This document shows, piece by piece, positions 1 to 7,905 of a stretch of 44,174 bases of DNA. The position numbers and the translations under genes were made by a program. How positions within the stretch are numbered: the first letter of the stretch is position 1; the number at the start of each line of letters is the position of its first letter. A model generated the notes under the pieces. The model worked only from the letters and a program-made list of their open reading frames with translations, did no database searches and was not told where the DNA came from. This DNA is from Anaerolineales bacterium. Lineage in GTDB: Bacteria > Chloroflexota > Anaerolineae > Anaerolineales > Villigracilaceae. The stretch lies in contig JAFGSI010000001.1 of the NCBI GenBank assembly GCA_016934715.1, forward strand, positions 1-44,174, read 5' to 3'.

Positions 1-1176
1 GCGCAGGTCGCTGCCGGCCAGGAAGAGCAAACGCAGCGGGTCAACCCAGCGGACGGCCCTGGCCTCCGTGCCAAGATCGGAAACGAAGGCAAACCCTGCA
101 CCCGGATAGCCAAAAGAGGTGTTGACCGGCAGCGGGTTCCAGTAGACCAGCTGGCTCGAGTCGGGAGACCAGCTGACCGCCCCGGCCTGCCCGCCGCCGG
201 CCGTCAGGATGAGCAGGTCGCCGCCGCCTCCGACGGGGTGGATGAGCAGGTTGAAGGAGCCGCCGAATTCCTGCTGGATCATGACCCGGCTGCCATCCGG
301 CGAGAGGCGCGGCCGGTCGATGAAGACCGGCACCGCGACGAAGGAATCGACCAGGGTTGCTCCCCCTGCCACCGACGCAAACCAGATCTCGGTCGGTTCG
401 GTCGGGTCACCGAGCGAGTCATGGGCCGGGATGACCGTCCACAGGCCGGACGAGTCGGCCTTCCAGGTCACCTCCGGCAGGTAGAACCACTCGCTGTAGG
501 TCAGGACGAATTCGAACGACAGCAGGGGCAGGACAGCGCTGCTGGACACATCCAGCAGCAGGATGTTCTCGGACTGGACCAGCGCCAGGTGCAGGCCGTC
601 GGGCGAGAAGGTCCCCAGGCCGCCCATCCCGGCAGCCAGAAGCAGGACCGGCGGCATCCCGGCGGCGGCATCGACGCGGTGCAGGTCGAGCAGCGGGACA
701 ATGTAGGCGCCCGAGTCCTGCGAGGTGCCAAAGTACAGGGTGTGGCTGGAGGGCTGCCAGTCGAACCAGTGGATGACGCCGGTGCCGGAGGCGGGCGCGA
801 CCAGGCCCGCCAGGTAGGCCGCGCTGACCAGCTGGCGCTCACCACCGCCGGAGCTGTTCACCGCCCACAGTTCGTCCCCGCGCTGGAAGGCCACCACCGC
901 CCCATCGGAGGAGATCTGCGGGCTGGAATCCACACCCGAGAAGGTCAACTGCATCGCCCCACCGGACTCGGTCCACAGCCAGAGGTTGCCTGCCCTGGCA
1001 TAGACCACGCGCAGCTCGGGCGCAGGCGGCAGAACGGGATCGGAGGCGGTCGGCGTCTCGGTGCCCACCCCCGGGACGGGGGGATCGGTCGCCACCGGCG
1101 GCGGCATGCCAGGGGCGGCACAGGCCAGGATGGACAAGGCCAAGAGTACGCTGGGAAAGAACAATCTTTTCTGCAT
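1..1176 (-). CDS. Beta-propeller (TolB/WD40-like) lipoprotein, 3' end outside window
   Basis: The frame is open from an ATG at 1176 to the window edge (392 codons), so the C terminus is missing. The N terminus is a lipoprotein signal: MQKRLFF, a hydrophobic stretch, and lipobox ILAC with Cys19, followed by a Pro/Thr-rich linker. The body repeats the TolB-type blade signature: SSDGAVVAF, SPDGLHLAL, SPDGSRVMI and SPDSSQLVYW. This suggests a secreted, membrane-anchored beta-propeller. A good ribosome site (AAAGGAG) lies 7 bases before the start. The gene lies 50 bp downstream of the ferredoxin-like gene on the same strand and may be co-transcribed with it. The ligand or partner cannot be told from sequence; such propellers usually bind proteins or glycans. 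Confidence 0.8.
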   Translation of the reverse strand, partial: MQKRLFFPSVLLALSILACAAPGMPPPVATDPPVPGVGTETPTASDPVLPPAPELRVVYARAGNLWLWTESGGAMQLTFSGVDSSPQISSDGAVVAFQRGDELWAVNSSGGGERQLVSAAYLAGLVAPASGTGVIHWFDWQPSSHTLYFGTSQDSGAYIVPLLDLHRVDAAAGMPPVLLLAAGMGGLGTFSPDGLHLALVQSENILLLDVSSSAVLPLLSFEFVLTYSEWFYLPEVTWKADSSGLWTVIPAHDSLGDPTEPTEIWFASVAGGATLVDSFVAVPVFIDRPRLSPDGSRVMIQQEFGGSFNLLIHPVGGGGDLLILTAGGGQAGAVSWSPDSSQLVYWNPLPVNTSFGYPGAGFAFVSDLGTEARAVRWVDPLRLLFLAGSDLR

Positions 1177-1226
1177 ATTTTACTCTCCTTTGTCCACAAT
1201 GATAGCATGTCTGGCAAGGGCCGCCA

Positions 1227-2033
1227 TCACCAGATTCGTGATGCAACAGGACTCTCGCTCCTTGGCCTCATCGTGATCGCCTCGTGATGGCAGGCCGCCC
1301 GGCAGACGCCGCAGCCGTAGCACAGGCGCGGGTCGATCATGACTTTCTTGTTCGCGGCCGAGTAGCGCATCGCCCCGAACTGGCACTGGCGAATACAGGC
1401 CTTGCAGCCATTGCAGGCCTCCTGGTCCACGACGGCGATGGCCTCGCCGCGAAACATGTTCTTGAAATAGCCATGACTGTGGTTGGCGCGGTAGGCCATG
1501 CAGTCCTGGTCGCAGTTGCACAGGCCGCCGATGTAGGGCGTCTTGAAGGTCCAGACCGAGTGCATCAGGCCTTCCCGGTCCAGCGCGCGGATCGACGCCA
1601 GGGCCTGATCCGCTTGCAGGATCTCCAGGCTGAAGGAATCGTCCAGTCCATCGTTCAGGCGCTGGTCGACGATCAGGCCGTAGCAGTAGCGGGCGTTCAG
1701 GTTCCCGGTGGTCAGCCGCCGGCAGACGCACGGCAGACGGACCACCTCGCCGACCATTTCCAGGATCTGGGCGACCTCCTCGACCGTCACCACCTGGCCG
1801 AAGTGGTTCCGGCGGGCATTGCGCTGCAGGACCGCCCGCACCGCCGGATAGAAGGGCGTCTTCATGACCGCTTCAAGCTGGCGGACGCCGGGGCCATTCG
1901 CTTCTACGAAATGATTCAGGAAATGGGCCACATACTCGCGCCGGCTATCCTGATCAAGCAGGTCGCGCGAATAGTTCTCCATGGCCAGGTACCACTTCTT
2001 GCCTTCGCCGTGCTGGGTGCAGAATTCACACAT
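1227..2033 (-). CDS. 4Fe-4S ferredoxin-like protein with two clusters and extra cysteines
   Basis: A 268-residue protein. The start at 2033 (MCEFC) is chosen because AGGAGG lies just upstream; an open frame continues 34 codons further but looks non-coding. Two classical [4Fe-4S] motifs sit near the C terminus: Cys207/210/213/217 and Cys238/241/244/248. Upstream are further cysteines that could hold another cluster or metal: Cys2 and Cys5, Cys102 and Cys104, Cys117, and Cys172/174/178. The first 200 residues match no domain I can name. No signal peptide or membrane helix is visible, so it is probably a cytoplasmic electron-transfer or regulatory iron-sulfur protein. Seen: the cysteine motifs. 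Inferred: the electron-transfer role. Confidence 0.85.
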   Translation of the reverse strand: MCEFCTQHGEGKKWYLAMENYSRDLLDQDSRREYVAHFLNHFVEANGPGVRQLEAVMKTPFYPAVRAVLQRNARRNHFGQVVTVEEVAQILEMVGEVVRLPCVCRRLTTGNLNARYCYGLIVDQRLNDGLDDSFSLEILQADQALASIRALDREGLMHSVWTFKTPYIGGLCNCDQDCMAYRANHSHGYFKNMFRGEAIAVVDQEACNGCKACIRQCQFGAMRYSAANKKVMIDPRLCYGCGVCRAACHHEAITMRPRSESPVASRIW

Positions 2034-2125
2034 CGCGCCTCCTGGTTGATGTTTCTTTCTACCAGTATAACGAACCCGGAGCCCCCGGCCCAGTGACAAA
2101 GTTCCTCGCCTGCCACACGACTGGG

Positions 2126-2190
2126 TTGACCGCATGCGCCCATTATTAGGATATAATATATGCTAATTATCATATTTCCTGCAGAAAATA
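2126..2190. promoter_or_regulatory. AT-rich promoter island between divergent genes
   Basis: In this GC-rich sequence the 2140-2190 stretch is strikingly AT-rich. On the plus strand TTGACC (2126-2131) and TATAAT (2152-2157) are present but 20 bp apart, longer than the optimum. The minus strand offers TATATT and TAATTA-type hexamers. It lies between the ferredoxin-like gene (start 2033, minus) and the lipoprotein gene (start 2322, plus), so it probably serves one or both. Confidence 0.35.
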
Positions 2191-2321
2191 ATGCCCCCGC
2201 TTTGCGCTTCCGGTCAAAGATGATGAAGTGGATAACAGGTCAACGATCAAGGGAAGTCAACCGCCCTTTCCTCACAAGGGGGTGATTCCGCGGGAACCAC
2301 AGCCCGACACAAAAGGAAAAT

Positions 2322-4133
2322 ATGCCAGCGAAAATCCGCCGTATCCTGAACGCCCTGCTCGTCCTGGCGCTCGTCCAGGCCTGCAGCCCAACGCCCACAA
2401 CTCTTCCCCCACAGCAGGACAGCGCTGTACCCGCAATCACAACGCCAAACCCGTTCGTGGCCGAGAGCGATGGTCCTCCGGGCTTCAATGCCGCCCTCAC
2501 TGCCCCCGACATCGTACTGCTCACCTGGGAGACAGTGGCGGGCGCCGTGGGGTATAAATTGCAGATCGTGTTCGCTGGCCTGCAACCCCTGACCATCGCC
2601 TACTTGCCTGCAGATGCCACCCGTTTCGAGCACTTCCTGGCCCCCGAGTCGAGTAGTTTGACCTACCGCCTGCAAACGATCACCTCCAGCGGTCCGGCCG
2701 GCGCTTCCAGCCTGCAGATCACCACCCTGAACCATGTTCCCAACCCGCTTGCGGTGCAGGCAGTCTTCGCCGAGACGGGAGCCGCAAACGCAGTGATCGG
2801 TCCTGCGGGCGGCACGCTCGAAGCGGTCGATGACCGCGGTGTTACTTATTTGCTGGTCATTCCACCGGGAGCCATCGATACCGAACTGGATATCACGATG
2901 ACCCCGGTGAGCACGATCGACGGCTGGCCGCTGGACGGCAACCTGCTTGGCGCAGTCCGGCTGGAGCCGGAAGGCTGGCTGCTGAATGAACTGGCCTACC
3001 TGACGATCCGCGTGCCGGCCGCCATCACGCCCGCGCTGACGACGGTCGGCTTCGCCTTCAACGGCAGCGGCGAGGAATTCCACCTGACCCCGGCTTATGG
3101 CGGCCTCTCCCCCCTCGTCAGCATGGGAACCGGGGGGGCCCGGCAGGCCAGCCCCGTACGGCAACAAGATGCCGGGCTCTCCAGTTTGCCGGTGATGGAA
3201 TTGAGACCTTCGGGCATTGGCGAAACGAGCGCCCAGGCAGCTGCCGCGCTGGCCGTCGAGCACGCGCCGACCAGCAGCAGCGATGCGGCGGACCAGAAGG
3301 CCGCGGTGACAGATGCCGAGGCCGGTGAATTGACCCCGCTGCTCTCGAATACAGAACTGCTCGAAATCGCCACTACCAATCTCATGACCCAGATCCTCAA
3401 CAACATCCAGGATTGCTACGGATTCAAACGTGCCGTTGGAGCCTTCCAGGCCTGGGAGAGAAAGGCCGCCAGTCTTGGGGAGAACAGCGCTTTCAGGGAA
3501 TCGCTCCTGGAGCAGCTGGCGGAGAAAGCCGTCGAGACAATCGAGAAAGCCGGTGAAGAATGTCGTGCGGCAGCACCAGGCATGGTGCCGGCGTCGATTC
3601 CCTGCGCCGAGAAGCTGACCAGGGATATTCAATCCGCCAGCAACCCATTCTATACAGAACTTCAAAGGTCGATCATCCAAAACACCGATCTTAAGGATCG
3701 CTTGACCGCAGCAGCTGACTCCTCCGAACAATGCCCACACAGCTTCGGCGTCAATGAAGCCACTGCCCTTGGATTCCGTTGGACCAGCGCCTGCATTCCC
3801 TCGCTCGACCGTCCCTACCAGGTCGCCTGGCTCGGTCCAAACCTCCAGGGGATATACCGGCTCTACCCCTCCAATCCATTTTCCGGCCGGATCGAAGGAC
3901 AGGCAATCCTCAGCCCGGCAGCAGGCGCCTCAGGCACCATTGTGTATGAGGGCAGCTACCGGATCGAGGTCACCCAGGAGGATCAGCGGGGCTATCCTTT
4001 GACCATGGACTCGTTCCTTACCTTCACGATGACGGTCACGATGTGCGTTGGGGAGGTGTGCAACACCGATACCGACGCTGGTGACCACAGGATCCCGTTG
4101 ATCGTCCGCCAACAGCGTTGCCCCGTCCCTTAA
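2322..4133 (+). CDS. Lipoprotein with Fn3-like and ZU5-like domains
   Basis: A 603-residue protein starting MPAKIRR after AAAGGA. The lipoprotein signal ends in LVQAC, with Cys21 as the lipidated residue, then a Pro/Thr linker. Residues about 52-137 look like a fibronectin type III or similar beta-sandwich (pattern LTWE, GYKLQI, YRLQTI). Residues about 158-245 resemble a ZU5-like beta domain: IGPAGGTL, then IPPGAI and ITMTPV. The remaining 350 residues contain helical, Ala/Glu-rich stretches (about 290-400) and a Cys-containing C-terminal beta-rich part that I do not recognise. No enzyme motif is visible. It is likely a surface-anchored adhesive or scaffold protein. It converges on the GH2 gene. 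Confidence 0.8.
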   Translation: MPAKIRRILNALLVLALVQACSPTPTTLPPQQDSAVPAITTPNPFVAESDGPPGFNAALTAPDIVLLTWETVAGAVGYKLQIVFAGLQPLTIAYLPADATRFEHFLAPESSSLTYRLQTITSSGPAGASSLQITTLNHVPNPLAVQAVFAETGAANAVIGPAGGTLEAVDDRGVTYLLVIPPGAIDTELDITMTPVSTIDGWPLDGNLLGAVRLEPEGWLLNELAYLTIRVPAAITPALTTVGFAFNGSGEEFHLTPAYGGLSPLVSMGTGGARQASPVRQQDAGLSSLPVMELRPSGIGETSAQAAAALAVEHAPTSSSDAADQKAAVTDAEAGELTPLLSNTELLEIATTNLMTQILNNIQDCYGFKRAVGAFQAWERKAASLGENSAFRESLLEQLAEKAVETIEKAGEECRAAAPGMVPASIPCAEKLTRDIQSASNPFYTELQRSIIQNTDLKDRLTAAADSSEQCPHSFGVNEATALGFRWTSACIPSLDRPYQVAWLGPNLQGIYRLYPSNPFSGRIEGQAILSPAAGASGTIVYEGSYRIEVTQEDQRGYPLTMDSFLTFTMTVTMCVGEVCNTDTDAGDHRIPLIVRQQRCPVP

Positions 4134-4164
4134 TGCGGAGCTCCTGAAAAAAGCTGCCGCTGCA

Positions 4165-4196
4165 GGAGCATGCTCTTGAACGATCGAGCATGCTCC
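4165..4196. terminator. Hairpin between convergent genes
   Basis: Two copies of the palindrome GAGCATGCTC (4166-4175 and 4186-4195), 10 bp apart, form an 11-bp-arm inverted repeat with G4165 and C4196 included. It lies between the ends of the lipoprotein (4133, plus) and GH2 (4276, minus) genes. A run of six A (4147-4152) gives a U-run for minus-strand transcripts 12 bases beyond the stem. A bidirectional terminator is likely, but the U-run is not adjacent. Confidence 0.5.
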
Positions 4197-4275
4197 CGTC
4201 CGGTGGGGTGGGCCGCTCGCGAGGTGCGGCGGCCAGGCTGCCCCTCCATATTCTTCCCGCCAAGGAAGCGCCCGA

Positions 4276-6426
4276 TCACAGATCGCGCAGGATGGACAGG
4301 GCGGCCAAATCGCCCATGACCCTGACCCGCCCGGCGACGACGGCCGCCAGCGGGTCAAGCCGGCCGCTGAAGATCTTGAGAGCCGTGGCGGCTCTCATTG
4401 TCACCCGGGCCGCGGAGTCACCGTCGCCCTCAGCCAGCGTCACTGCGCCGTCGACGATGACAAATCGCCAGATGCCCTCCCGGCCGAAGTCGAACGTGAG
4501 GGTCGTCGTTAGGCCAGGCTTCGTCCCGTCCAGGCGGCAGGCGACGTCGCCAAGCAGGGAACGGATGTCGCCCTCGCTGACGGGATCCGGCCCAGGGACG
4601 GGTGGTTCAGGTGAGACCGGCTGGAAGGATGGGCCGGCCCGGGGAACGGGGCCTGCCGGGGCAGCCGGGTCTTTCCAATATTCCCGCAGCACGTGGGCAG
4701 CCAGCTTGGGCTGGCGGGCGCGCGTGAAGACACCCTTCAGGTTCATCCCGCCCACCCTGCGGATCGACTGGACCGCCTGGAAGTCGGCGAAGTTCCAGAC
4801 GTGCATGCCAATGACGAAGTCCTTGCGGCGGGCCACTTCGAGATAACCGCGGATCAACCCGGCCTGGTACTCCTCGCTCCACATCAGGGCCGGCTGGCCG
4901 TGCAGCCCGGCAACCGTGTCGGCGCCGAACTCGCTGATCAGGATCGGCTTTTCGAAGGTCTCGTAGAGCAGGTCGAGCTCCTGATCCAGGCTGGTCAAGG
5001 CCCGCTCGAGTTGGGCTCCCTGTTCGTACCAGCCCCAGTAGCGGTTGACGCAGATCACGTCGGTCAGGGCCTGCCATTCGAGCGGCGCGCCCATCATGCC
5101 GACCAGAGTCACCGGGCGGGTTGGGTCGAGTTCCCGGGCCCGATCGACCAGGTCGCGGAAGAAGTCGCGCGAGAACGCCGGGACCGGGCTGTCCTCCTGG
5201 CCGGTCAGGCGGGCGATCGGATGGGGCAGCATCGGCTCGTTGGCCACACTCCACATCACCACCGCCGGGTGGTTCTTGTCGCGGGCGATCAGCGCCTCGA
5301 TCTGGCGCAGACAGACCACCTTGCGGGCAGCGACGGCGGCGGGGTCCTCGAACTGCAGGCTGACCGCCGGGATCTCGTCGATGATCAGGAAGCCCTCCCG
5401 GTCGGCCATGGCCATCTCTTCCTCCGAGTAGGGATAGTGGGAGGTGCGGTACGAATTGGCCCCCACCCAGTCCAGCAAGTCGTAGTCCTTGACCAGCAGG
5501 GGCAGGTTCAGGCCCCGCCCGCTGGCGTAGAAATCCTCGTGGCGGCCGAAGCCCTTGAACTGGATCGGCTGGCCGTTGAGCAGGAACTCTTTCCCACGCA
5601 CCTCCACCGTCCTTAAACCGACTGGCAGGCTGTAGTGGTCGTCGCCCGCGGTGACGGTCAGTTCGTACAGGTACGGGTCGGCGGGGGACCACAATCGGGC
5701 AGATGGGACAACAAGGCTGGCCGGCCCCTCCCCGGCTTCGAAAAGCACCCCGGCCTCGATCTTCTCCCCGGCACCCTGCAGAACGACCCGCCCCGCGGTC
5801 TGTCCGCCGTTCACCCGGACCTGGACTTCCACCCGGGCAGACCTGCCTTCCAACCGCGTGACGACGGTGAGGTCCTCGATGAAGTCCTGCGGGACGGTGT
5901 AGAGCAGGACCGGGCGGTGGATCCCGGTATAGGGATAGAAATCGAAGGTCGTAGCGGGATGGCCAGGGAAGACCCCCGCGGTCAGTTCGCCCATCCCGCC
6001 CGAGGGAACCCGGTCGGGGCGCAGGTGGTTCTCGACCTGGATGGCGATCACATTTTCACCATCGAAGTGCACCAGATCGGTGATCTCGAACGCGAAGGGC
6101 AGGTGCCCGCCTTCGTGCTCACCCGCGCGACGGCCGTTGACCCAGACCACGGCCCGGTAATTGGCCGAGCCAACCCGCAGGAAGACCCGCTGGTCCTCCC
6201 AAAAAGATGGCAGGTGGATCCGGCGCAGGTGCCAACCCATGCCAAGGTAGTCGTACAGGTCGGCGTACTGCTCGTTCCATGAGCCGGGCACAGCCAGTGG
6301 GCGCGGGTCGGGCAGGGCATGAGAAAAGCCCCGTGCCTCGCCAGTCTCGTCGGGGTCGGACTGGAAGTCCCAGAGTCCGGAAAGGTTGAGCAGGTACCGG
6401 GACGGGGTCTGGTGGGGATAGAGCAT
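4276..6426 (-). CDS. uidA: GH2 beta-glucuronidase fused to a C-terminal SCP2 domain
   Basis: A 716-residue cytosolic enzyme without signal peptide, predicted to hydrolyse beta-D-glucuronides. The start (MLYPHQT) follows AGGAG. Layout: GH2 sugar-binding domain about 10-185, Ig-like domain 186-275, TIM barrel 276-590. The acid/base is Glu397 (VANEP) and the nucleophile Glu499 (ISEFG). The stretch after the nucleophile (DTVAGLHG, MWSEEY, VWNFADF) follows E. coli UidA closely. The N-x-K pair that contacts the glucuronate carboxylate is kept as Asn562 and Lys564. UidA is about 600 residues; here a Pro-rich linker (588-616) leads to about 100 residues typical of SCP2 sterol-carrier domains (WRFVIVDG, FSGRLDPLAAVVAGRVRVMGD). 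By analogy with alkylsulfatases that carry an SCP2-like tail, the domain could hold a hydrophobic aglycone; that is inference. Confidence 0.93.
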   Translation of the reverse strand: MLYPHQTPSRYLLNLSGLWDFQSDPDETGEARGFSHALPDPRPLAVPGSWNEQYADLYDYLGMGWHLRRIHLPSFWEDQRVFLRVGSANYRAVVWVNGRRAGEHEGGHLPFAFEITDLVHFDGENVIAIQVENHLRPDRVPSGGMGELTAGVFPGHPATTFDFYPYTGIHRPVLLYTVPQDFIEDLTVVTRLEGRSARVEVQVRVNGGQTAGRVVLQGAGEKIEAGVLFEAGEGPASLVVPSARLWSPADPYLYELTVTAGDDHYSLPVGLRTVEVRGKEFLLNGQPIQFKGFGRHEDFYASGRGLNLPLLVKDYDLLDWVGANSYRTSHYPYSEEEMAMADREGFLIIDEIPAVSLQFEDPAAVAARKVVCLRQIEALIARDKNHPAVVMWSVANEPMLPHPIARLTGQEDSPVPAFSRDFFRDLVDRARELDPTRPVTLVGMMGAPLEWQALTDVICVNRYWGWYEQGAQLERALTSLDQELDLLYETFEKPILISEFGADTVAGLHGQPALMWSEEYQAGLIRGYLEVARRKDFVIGMHVWNFADFQAVQSIRRVGGMNLKGVFTRARQPKLAAHVLREYWKDPAAPAGPVPRAGPSFQPVSPEPPVPGPDPVSEGDIRSLLGDVACRLDGTKPGLTTTLTFDFGREGIWRFVIVDGAVTLAEGDGDSAARVTMRAATALKIFSGRLDPLAAVVAGRVRVMGDLAALSILRDL

Positions 6427-6936
6427 GGGAGTCTCCTGTTTGGATCGGTATGCCAGTTCTTCCCGCCAATCCACCAGCACAACCGTGGCTTCAGGCGATC
6501 TGAGTAACATTGTAATCGAAACCTGCCCCGCGCCGGAATGGTCTTGGGCGCAGCACTGCCCAAAATTGTTGAACGTGCCCCGTTTCGGGGGACGCCCGGC
6601 TGAGGGGATTGCGCGCATCTGGCCTCGCATTCTGCCGGGGAGAAGGACCCCAAGCTGGCCGGAAGCCCTGGCAGCCATCCTGGCGCTGCAGCGCCCCAAG
6701 GTAGAGTATAATGAATTTCGTCGGTCAAACAGCCCAAGGTTGGAGGACATTTCTGCCAGATGCGTTTCAAGACGCCTACAGCGTGACCTTTCGCAGCGCT
6801 GCCATTTCTACTCGCATACGCGAGATGACTCCCAAACCCACATACATCCTTATACCCGGCCATACCCTGGTGGATCGAGAATCCCATTCCTTGATCTGCT
6901 GGACCTGGCGACATGAAAGAATCGAAGGGGTGAACC
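6427..6936. other. 510-bp divergent intergenic region
   Basis: No supported gene. Short open frames here lack a ribosome site and family resemblance. The region carries a candidate promoter and a palindrome for the rightward stress-protein gene (6682-6712). The long leader (about 220 bases) from that promoter to the start at 6937 has no structure I can recognise. Confidence 0.6.
6682..6712 (+). promoter_or_regulatory. TATAAT box with upstream 14-bp palindrome
   Basis: A perfect -10 hexamer TATAAT is at 6707-6712. The place expected for the -35 box is covered by the perfect palindrome GGCGCTGCAGCGCC (6682-6695). No good -35 hexamer is seen, which fits a promoter controlled by a DNA-binding protein at the palindrome. 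It would drive the stress protein and cyclic glucan synthase. Confidence 0.45.
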
Positions 6937-7893
6937 ATGTTCGATCCTATTCTCGTCCCACTAGACGGTTCTCAACTGGCCGAATGTGTCGCGCCCCATG
7001 TGGTTGCCATGGCCCGTTCCTTTGATGCGCAGATCATCCTGCTCCGCATGCTGGAAAAGAACCAGTCGGGTCCTTCAGCGCAATTGTTTGATCTGCTCAA
7101 CTGGCAGATCAAGAAAACCGAGGCCGCCCTCTACCTTGAAAAGAAAAAGGCCCAATTTCAAGCCGCAGGGCTTCGGGCGCGAACCGAGGTGATCGAAGGG
7201 CTGGTGGCTGAAGGGATCACGGAATACGCCCAGAACCAGGGAATGAAATTGATCATTCTGAGCAGTCATGGCCACAGCGGCTTGACGGATTGGGGAATCA
7301 GCAGCATTACGCTCAAGATCATCCTGAGCGCACCGACATCGGTGTTCATCGTCCGGGCACACCAACCCAGGGGCCAGGCCGGCGAATCGCCAGAAACCGC
7401 GCTTTACCAGCGTATCCTGGTGCCGCTGGATGGTTCCCAGCGGGCGGAAAATGTCCTGCCGATCGCCACCCAGTTAGCCCGCATGCATGAGGCCCAGATC
7501 CACATCGTGCAGGTTGTGCAAACGCCGGAAATGGCGCGCCAGATGCCCCTGGCGCGCGAAGACGTCGAACTATCCAGGCGGGTCGTGGAGCGCAATCAGG
7601 AAGAAGCCGGGCGCTACCTTGAGCAGGTGAAATCCCGTTCCACCCTGGAAGGTCTCTCTGTTCAAACCCATCTCCTGACCAGTGATCATGCCGCGGCGGC
7701 GCTGCACCAGCTGGGGGAACAGGAACAGATCGACATGGTCACGCTGAGCGCGCATGGGTATTCGGGAAGTCACCAGTGGCCGTATGGAGGCATGGTCAAC
7801 AACTTCATCATGTACAGCAGGGTGCCGCTTCTGATCGTGCAGGACTTGCCCGCCAAACAAAAAAGCCTGCCCTCTGAACCGTTATCCAGGTAA
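6937..7893 (+). CDS. Tandem universal stress protein (two UspA domains)
   Basis: A 318-residue cytoplasmic protein made of two UspA domains, about residues 1-142 and 157-305. Each opens with the family's first strand (ILVPLDGSQLAE and ILVPLDGSQRAE) and has a late loop that in ATP-binding members reads G-x2-G-x9-G-S/T. Here the loops read SSHGHSGL and SAHGYSGS. The final Gly-Ser/Thr is not clearly kept in either, so nucleotide binding may be weak or altered. The start follows a GAAGGGGTG ribosome site. The next gene begins 12 bases after this stop, so the stress protein and glucan synthase are almost certainly one operon. Its job is probably to adjust cell physiology under stress; a direct effect on the synthase is speculative. 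Confidence 0.93.
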   Translation: MFDPILVPLDGSQLAECVAPHVVAMARSFDAQIILLRMLEKNQSGPSAQLFDLLNWQIKKTEAALYLEKKKAQFQAAGLRARTEVIEGLVAEGITEYAQNQGMKLIILSSHGHSGLTDWGISSITLKIILSAPTSVFIVRAHQPRGQAGESPETALYQRILVPLDGSQRAENVLPIATQLARMHEAQIHIVQVVQTPEMARQMPLAREDVELSRRVVERNQEEAGRYLEQVKSRSTLEGLSVQTHLLTSDHAAAALHQLGEQEQIDMVTLSAHGYSGSHQWPYGGMVNNFIMYSRVPLLIVQDLPAKQKSLPSEPLSR

Positions 7894-7905
7894 CGCCCGG
7901 AAGCG

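Noticed and set aside
2247-3740. Long open frame (497 codons) opposite the ZU5-like lipoprotein
   Set aside because: It is a by-product of GC-rich coding on the other strand: no family pattern, no ribosome site, and a sound lipoprotein gene on the plus strand.
6711-7025. 104-codon frame starting right after the TATAAT box
   Set aside because: No domain, and it overlaps the stress-protein start in another frame; the region is best read as the untranslated leader.
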